Positions 56,501-64,000 of a DNA stretch of 64,000 nt are shown one piece after another; within the stretch, counting starts at the first letter, position 1, and every line of letters begins with the position of its first letter. Both the position numbers and the translations under genes were made by a program. The stretch comes from Dactylorhiza incarnata (lineage: Eukaryota; Streptophyta; Magnoliopsida; Asparagales; Orchidaceae), in the NCBI GenBank assembly GCA_033032865.1, contig JAWHQI010000004.1:20566001-20630000 (forward strand). Reading direction: 5' to 3'. The notes below the pieces were generated by a model. The model did not search any database. It was given only the letters and a program-made list of their open reading frames with translations, and was not told the origin of the DNA.

Positions 56501-59500
56501 TACAAACCGCATTTAAAATTCTTTAATTTGGAAATTTACGTATCATTTGGAGCTAAATCTCGCATTACCAGTACAACCCACTGTATATCAACCTCTAAAC
56601 GAGCTTGAATGATTTAAAATTGTTCTCCATTGGATTTAGAGCTCCGATCTTATTCCGAAACGGTATTGTGGGCGAAAATCGGACAACCGGATCAAAAGTT
56701 ATGGATGTTTGAAGTTTAGGTCTCCTTTCGAGCTAAATACCTTACTACCAACCAACTGTATATTGACCACTAAACAAACTGGAATGGGTAAAACTTCTTT
56801 TCCATTGGATGTAGGGCTCCAAGCTTATTCAAAAAAGGTGTTGTGCGCAAAAATCAGACAACCAGATCAAATGTTATGGCTATTACAGTTTATGTGTCAG
56901 GAGGAGCTAAATCCCTCATTACCATTGCAAGCCACTGTATATTGACCATTAAAATGAGTTGTAATGGTTTAAAATTGTGCTCCATTGGATGTATGCTTCC
57001 AAGCATATTCTGAAAAGGTGTTGTGGGCAAAAATCAAACATACAAATAAAACGTTATGGCTGTTAGAAGTTTAGGTATAATTTGGAGCTAAATGTCGCAT
57101 TACCGCTACAACCAGCAATATATCGACAACTAAATGAACTGGAGTGGGTAAAATTGTGCTCTAATGAATGTAGTGCTCTGAGCTCATTACGAAAAGGTGT
57201 TGTGGGGTAAAATAAGACAACCGCATCAAAAGTTGTTGTTGTTATAAGTTTTAGTGTAATTTATCGCTAAATCTCTCATTTTCACTACAACCCGCATTAA
57301 AAATTCTACCATTTTGAAGTGTATGTGTCATTTAGAGATAAATCTCGTATTATAACCATAACTCACTGTATATCGACCTATGAACAAGCTGGGATGAGTT
57401 TAAATTGTTCTCCACTGGATTTAGGGCTCCGATCTCATTCCGAAAAGGTATTTTGGGCGAAAATCGGACAACCGGAAAGGTGTTGCCTTATTCTCGAATG
57501 GGTAAATCTTGTTCTCTGTTGGATGGAGAATACGAGCTCTTTCCGAAAAAGTGTTGCTGGCAAAAATCGAACAATCAGATCAAAAGTTATGGCTGCTTGA
57601 AGTTTATGTGTAATTTGGAGTTAAATCCCGCATTACCACTGGAACCCACAGTATATCGAACAATAAACAAACTTGAATGGTTATATCCTACTCTCCATTG
57701 GATGTAGGGCTCTGAACTCATTCTAAAAAGGTATTGTGGGCAAAAAGTGGGCAATTGGATCAAGAGTTGTCTGTTTGAAGTTTGTATCATTTGGAGCTAA
57801 ATCCCACATTATCACTGCATCCCACTGTAGATCAACCACTAAACAAACTGGAATGGGTAAAACTTGTTGTCCATTGTATGCAGGGCTCTGATCTCATTCC
57901 GAAAAGGTGTTGTTTGCAAAAATCAGACAACCGGATCAATGTTATGGATATTTGAAGTTTAGGTGTCAATTGGAGGAAAATCCCTCATTTCCACTGCAAT
58001 CCACTATCCGTCGACCACCAAATGAACTCGATCGAGTAAATCCTATTCTCCATAGGATGTGAGGCTCTGAGCTCATTCTGAAAACGTGTTTTTGCAAAAT
58101 CTAGACAGCGGGATCAAAAGTTATAGCTGTTTGAAGTTTATGTGTCAGTAGGAGCTAAATCCCACATTACCACTGCAACTCAATCTATATCGACCACTAA
58201 ATGAACTAGATTGGGTAAAACTTGATGTCCATTGAATGTATGGCTCAAATCTCATTTCGAAGAGGTTTTGTGTGCAAAAATCAGACAACCTAATCAAAAG
58301 TTATGGATGTTTCAAGTTTAGGTGTCATTTCAAGCTAAATTTTGCATTACCAGTGCAACCCGCTATATATCGACAACTAAATGAACTGCAATGGGTAAAA
58401 CTTGTGCTTCAATGAATGTAGTGCTCCAAGCTCATTCGTAAAAGATGTTGTAGGGGTAAAATCAGACAACCGGATCAAAACTTATTGTTGTATAAAGTTT
58501 GAGTGTCATTTGTAGCTAAACCTCTAACTTTCACTACAAACCGCATTTAAAATTCTTTCATTTTGGAAATTTACGTGTCATTTGGAGCTAAATCTCGCAT
58601 TACCAGTACAACCCACTATATATCGACCTCTAAACGAGCTTGAATGTTTTAAAATTGTTCTCCATTGGATTTAGGGCTCCGATCTGATTCCGAAACGGTA
58701 TTGTGGGCGAAAATCGGACAACCGGATCAAAAGTTATGGATGTTTGAAGTTTAGGTCTCCTTTCGAGCTAAATACCATTATTACCAACCAATTGTATTAT
58801 GACCACTAAACAAACTGGAATCGGTAAAACTTGTTTTCCATTGGATGTAGGGCTCCAAGATCATTCCAAAAAGGTGTTGTGCGCAAAAATCAGACAACCA
58901 GATCAAAAGTTATGGCTGTTACAGTTTATGTGTCAAGAGGAGCTAAATCCCTCATTACCATTGCAAGTCGCTATATATTGACCATTAAAATGAGTTGTAA
59001 TGGTTTAAATTTGTGATCCATTGGATGTATGCCTCCGAGCATATTCCGAAAATATGTTGTGGGAAAAAATCAAACATACAAATCAAAAGTTATGGCTGTT
59101 AGAAGTTTAGGTGTAATTTGGAGCTAAATTTCGCATTACCGCTACAACCAGCAATATATCGACAACTAAATGAACTGGAGTGGGTAAAACTTGTTCTCTA
59201 ATGAATGTAGTGCTCTGAGCTCATTACGAAAAGGTGTTGTGGGGGTAAAATAAGACAATCGTATCAAAAGTTGTTGCTGTTTTATGTTTGAGTGTAATTT
59301 ATCGCTAAATCTCTCATTTTCACTATAACCCCCATTAAAAATTCTGCCATTTTGAAGTGTATGTGTCATTTGGAGATAAATCTCGTATTACAACCATAAC
59401 TCACTGTATATCGACCTCTGAACAAGCTGGAATGAGTTTAAATTGTTCTCCACTAGATTTAGGGCTCCGATCTCATTCCGAAAAGGTATTTTGGGCGAAA

Positions 59501-62500
59501 ATCAGACAACCGAAAAGGTGTTGCCTTATTCTCAAATGGGTAAATCTTATTCTTTGTTGGATGGAGAATACGAGCTCTTTCCGAAAAAGTGTTGTTGGCA
59601 AAAATTGAACAATCAGATTAAAAGTTATGGCTGCTTGAAGTTTATGTGTAATTTGGAGATAAATCCCGCATTACCACTGGAACCCACTATCTATCGAACA
59701 ATAAACAAACTTGAATGGTTGTCCACTGTATGTAGGGCTCTGATCTCATTCCGAAAAGGTGTTGTTTGCAAAAATCAGACAACCGGATCAAAGTTATGGA
59801 TATTTGAAGTTTATGTGTCAATTGGAGGAAAATCCCTCATTTCCACTGCAATCCACTATCCGTCGACCACTAAATGAAATCGATCGAGTAAATCCTATTC
59901 TACATAGGATGTGTTGCTCTGAGCTCATTCTGAAAAGATGTTTTGGGCAAAATCCAGACAACGGGATCAAAAGTTATAGCTGTTTGAGGTTTAGGTGTCA
60001 GTAGGAGCTAAATCCCACATTACCACTACAACTCAATGTATATCGACCACTAAATGAACTAGATTGGGTAAAACTTGATGTCCATTGAATGTAGGGCTCA
60101 GATCTCATTTCGAAGAGATTTTGTGTGCAAAAATCAGACAACCTAATCAAAAGTTATGGATGTTTCAAGTTTAGGTGTCATTGGAAGCTAAATTTTGCAT
60201 TACCAGTGCAACCCGCTATATATCGACAACTAAATGAACTGCAATGGGTAAAACTTGTGCTTCAATGAATGTAGTGCTCCGAGCTCATTCCTAAAAGATG
60301 TTATGGGGGTAAAATCAGACAACCGGATCAAAACTTGTTGCTGTATAAAGTTTGAGTGTCATTTGTAGCTAAACGTCTAACTTTCACTAAAAACCGCATT
60401 TAAAATTCTTTAATTTTGGAAATTTACGTGTCATTTGGAGCAAAATCTCGCATTACCAGTAAAACCCATTGGATATCGACCTCTAAACGAGCTTGAATGT
60501 TTTAAAATTGTTCTTCATTGGATTTAGGGCTCCGATCTCATTCTGAAACGTTATTGTGGGCGAAAATCGGACAACCGGATCAAAAGTTATGGATGTTTGA
60601 AGTTTAGGTCTCCTTTCGAGCTAAATACCTTATTACAAACCAACTGTATATTGACCACTAAACAAACTGGAATGGGTAAAACTTGTTTTCCATTGGATGT
60701 AGGGCTCCAAGCTCATTCCAAAAAGGTGTTGTGCGCAAAAATCAGACAACCAGATCAAAAGTTATGGCTGTTACAGTTTATGTGTCAAGAGGAGCTAAAT
60801 CCCTCATTACCATTGCAAGCCGCTATATGTTGACCATTAAAATGAGTTGTAATGGTTTAAATTTGTGCTCCATTGGATGTATGCCTCCGAGCATATTCCG
60901 AAAAGGTGTTGTGGGCAAAAATCAAACATACAAATCAAAAGTTATGGCCGTTAGAAGATTAGGTGTAATTTGGAGCTAAATTTCGCATTACCGCTACAAC
61001 CGACAATATATCGACAACTAAATGAACTGGAGTGGGTAAAACTTGTGCTCTAATGAATGTTGTGCTCTGAGCTCATTACGAAAAGGTGTTGTGGGGGTAA
61101 AATAAGACAACCACATCAAAAGTTGTTGCTGTTTTAAGTTTGAGTTTAATTTATCGCTAAATCTCTCATTTTCACTACAACCCCCATTAAGAATTCTGCC
61201 ATTTTGAAGTGTATGTGTCATTTGGAGATAAATCTCGTATTATAACCATAACTCTCTATATATCGACCTCTGAACAAGCTGGAATGGATTTAAATTGTTC
61301 TCCACTAGATTTAGGGCTCCGATCTCATTCCGAAAAGGTATTTTGGGCGAAAATCAGACAACCGAAAAGGTGTTGCCTTATTATCGAATGGGTAAATCTT
61401 ATTCTCTGTTGGATGGAGAATACGAGCTCTTTCCGAAAAAGTGTTGTTGGCAAAAATTGAATAATCAGATCAAAAGTTATGGCTGCTTGATGTTTATGTG
61501 TAATTTGGAGTTAAATCTCGCATTACCACTGGAACCCACTATCTATCGAACAATAAACAAACTTGAATGGTTATATCCTACTATCCATTGGATGTAGGGC
61601 TCTGAACTCAGTCTAAAAAGGTATTGTGGGCAAAAATTGGGCAATTAGATCAAGAGTTGTCTGTTTGAAGTTTGTGTCATTTGGAGCTAAATCCCACATT
61701 ATCACTGCATCCCACTGTAGATCAACCACTAAACAAACTGGAATGGGTAAAACTTGTTGTCCATTGTATGTAGGGCTCTGATATCATTCCGAAAAGGTGT
61801 TGTTTGCAAAAATCAGACAACCGGATCAAAGTTATGGATATTTGATGTTTAGGTATCAATTGGAGGAAAATCCCTCATTTCCACTGCAATCCACTATCCG
61901 TCGACCACTAAATGAACTCGATCGAGTAAATCCTATTCTCCATAGGATGTGTGGCTCTGAGCTCATTCTGAAAAGGTGTTTTCGGCAAAATCCAGACAAC
62001 AGGATCAAAAGTTATAGCTGTTTGAAGTTTTGGTGTCAGTAGGAGCTAAATCCCACATTACCACTGCAACTCAATGTATATCGACCATTAAATGAACTAG
62101 ATTGGGTAAAACTTGATGTCATTGAATGTAGGGCTCAGATCTCATTTCGAAGAGGTTTTGTGTGCAAAAATCAGACAACCTAATCAAAAGTTATGGATGT
62201 TTCAAGTTTAGGTGTCATTGGAAGCTAAATTTTGCATTACCAGTGCAACACGCTATATATCGACAACTAAATGAACTGCAATGGGTAAAACTTGTGCTTC
62301 AATGAATGTAGTGCTCCGAGCTCATTCCTAAAAGATGTTATGGGGGTAAAATCAGACAACCGGATCAAAACTTGTTGCTGTATAAAGTTTGAGTGTCATT
62401 TGTAGCTAAACGTCTAACTTTCACTACAAACCGCATTTAAAATCTTTAATTTTGGAAATTTACGTGTCATTTGGAGCTAAATCTCGCATTACCAGTACAA

Positions 62501-64000
62501 CCCACTGGATATTGACCTCTAAACGAGCTTGAATGTTTTAAAATTGTTCTCCATTGGATTTAGGGCTCCGATCTCATTCTGAAACGGTATTGTGGGCGAA
62601 AATCGGACAACCGGATCAAAAGTTATGGTTGTTTGAAGTTTAGGTCTCCTTTCGAGCTAAATACCTTATTACCAACCAATTGTATATTGACCACTAAACA
62701 AACTGGAATGGGTAAAACTTGTTTTCCATTGGATGTAGGGCTCCAAGCTCATTCCAAAAAGGTGTTGTGCGCAAAAATCAGACAACCAGATCAAAAGTTA
62801 TGGCTGTTACAGTTTATATGTCAAGAAAAGCTAAATCCATCATTACCATTACAAGCCGCTGTATATTTACCATTAAAATGAGTTGTAATGGTTTTAAATT
62901 GTGCTCCATTGGATGTATGCCTCCGAGCATATTCCGAAAATGTGTTGTGGGCAAATATCAAACATACAAATCAAAAGTTATGGCTGTTAGAAGTTTAGGT
63001 GTAATTTGGAGCTAAATTTCGTATTACCGCTACAACCAGCAATATATCGACAACTAAATGAACTGGAGTGGGTAAAACTTGTGCTCTAATGAATGTATTG
63101 CTCTGAGCTCATTACGAAAAGGTGTTGTGGGGTAAAATAAGACAACCGCATCAAAAGTTGTTGCTGTTTTAAGTTTGAGTGTAATTTATCGCTAAATCTC
63201 TCATTTTCACTACAACCCGCTTTAAAAATTCTGCCATTTTGAAGTGTATGTGTCATTTGGAGTTAAATCTCGTATTACAACCATAACTCACTGTATATCG
63301 ACCTCTGAATAAGCTGGAATGGGTTTAAATTGTTCTCCATTGGATTTAGGGCTCCGATCTCATTTCGAAAAGGTATTTTGGGTGAAAATCGGACAACTGG
63401 AAAGGTGTTGCCATATTCTCGAATGGGTAATTCTTATTCTCTGTTGGATGGAGAATACGAGCTCTTTCCGAAAAAGTGTTGTTGGCAAAAATCGAACAAT
63501 CAGATCAAAAGTTATGGCTGCTTGAAGTTTATGTGTAATTTGGAGTTAAATCCCGCATTACCACTGGAACCCACTGTATATCGAACAATAAACAAACTTG
63601 AATGGTTATATCCTACTATCCATTGGATGTAGGGCTCTGAACTCAGTCTAAAAAGGTATTGTGGGCAAAAATTGGGCAATTAGATCAAGAGCTGTCTGTT
63701 TGAAGTTTGTGTCATTTGGAGCTAAATCCCACATTATCACTGCATCCCACTGTAGATCAACCACTAAACAAACTGGAATGGGTAAAACTTGTTGTCCATT
63801 GTATGCAGGGCTCTGATATCATTCCGAAAAGGTGTTGTTTGCAAAAATCAGACAACCGGATCAAAGTTATGGATATTTGATGTTTAGGTATCAATTGGAG
63901 GAAAATCCCTCATTTCCACTGCAATCCACTATCCGTCGACCACTAAATGAACTCGATCGAGTAAATCCTATTCTCCATAGGATGTGTGGCTCTGAGCTCA
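47534..64000 (+). repeat. satellite with a ~2,036-bp higher-order repeat
   Basis: The monomer is ~178 bp with the core CCGAAAAGGTGTTGTGGGC, CAAAAGTTATGG and GGAGCTAAATC. Ten blocks repeat in order. In the copy at 49563 they start at A 49563, B 49739, C 49918, D 50098, E 50278, F 50530, G 50705, H 50884, I 51063 and J 51311, with the next A at 51594. E, I and J are 248-283 bp because each contains an extra partial monomer. Copies begin at about 47534, 49563, 51594, 53633, 55668, 57705, 61595 and 63630. The copy at about 59720 lacks block A. Periods are 2,029-2,039 bp. The many 60-100-residue open frames repeat with it and are not genes. Confidence 0.93.
59700..59735 (+). other. loss of block A in one higher-order repeat
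   Basis: Block J (GAACAATAAACAAACTTG, then AATGGTT) jumps to the end of block A (GTCCACTGTATGTAGGGC). About 180 bp, one monomer, is missing compared with the other copies. Confidence 0.8.

Noticed and set aside
47534..64000. CRISPR-like array
   Set aside because: The repeats are 178 bp with no unique spacers, in plant-type DNA.

Overview
This window is plant nuclear heterochromatin. It contains no host gene, rRNA or tRNA gene that I can support. Two things fill it: a tandem satellite built of ~178-bp monomers, and a nest of Ty3/gypsy LTR retrotransposons inserted into the satellite and into each other. The plant origin rests on the retrotransposon lineages. There is a Tat-lineage element with a second, plant-type RNase H, an Athila-like element with a tRNA-Asp primer site, and a Tekay/Del-like chromovirus with a C-terminal chromodomain-like tail. 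I cannot name the species. A satellite with higher-order structure plus nested gypsy elements suggests a centromeric or pericentromeric position, but this is inference.

Layout. 1-554 is the 3' part of a Tat-type LTR. 555-963 and 8911-8951 are one truncated Tat LTR (Tat-A 5' LTR) split by a complete Athila-like element at 964-8910 (target duplication CCCGC). 8952-9817 is a remnant of Tat-A internal DNA, and 9818-10759 is its 3' LTR. Satellite follows at 10760-15491, interrupted by a solo LTR at 12089-14663 (duplication CACTT). A complete Tat element, Tat-B, on the minus strand, fills 15492-28634 (duplication GTGAA). Satellite resumes at 28635-29297. A second minus-strand Tat element, Tat-C, lacks gag-pol and spans 29298-44452 (duplication CAATG); it is itself split by a Tekay-like element at 35161-44261 (duplication CGCGA). 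From 44453 to 64000 there is only satellite, which switches orientation at about 47533. Removing the inserts rejoins the left satellite into one continuous array.

The most interesting biology is inside the retrotransposons. The Tat elements carry, between pol and the 3' LTR, a two-gene cassette in antisense to gag-pol. aORF1 encodes a coiled-coil protein with a basic nuclear-localisation-like cluster. aORF2 encodes a protein resembling the plant 'putative gypsy type transposon' domain (Transposase_28). Both have short GT-AG introns whose positions and phases agree between copies, and aORF1 has its own TATA box. Non-coding Tat DNA, including three of four short introns and the LTR core promoter, is scattered with a near-palindrome built around CCG-NN-CGG. 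Tat-B also has three tandem stem-loops with a compensatory base-pair change.

In the Tekay-like element, gag and protease lie in different frames. An 83-bp GT-AG segment between them, if spliced, joins the frames exactly; if retained, it ends Gag at once. The Athila-like and Tekay-like LTRs share a palindromic module although the two lineages are only distantly related.

The coding regions are mostly decayed. Tat-B gag-pol has four stops and one frameshift, Tekay pol has four stops and one frameshift, and the Athila-like element has lost pol. The best preserved protein gene is aORF2 of Tat-C (32383-34147). LTR pairs differ by roughly 2-3% by eye, so the insertions are fairly young.
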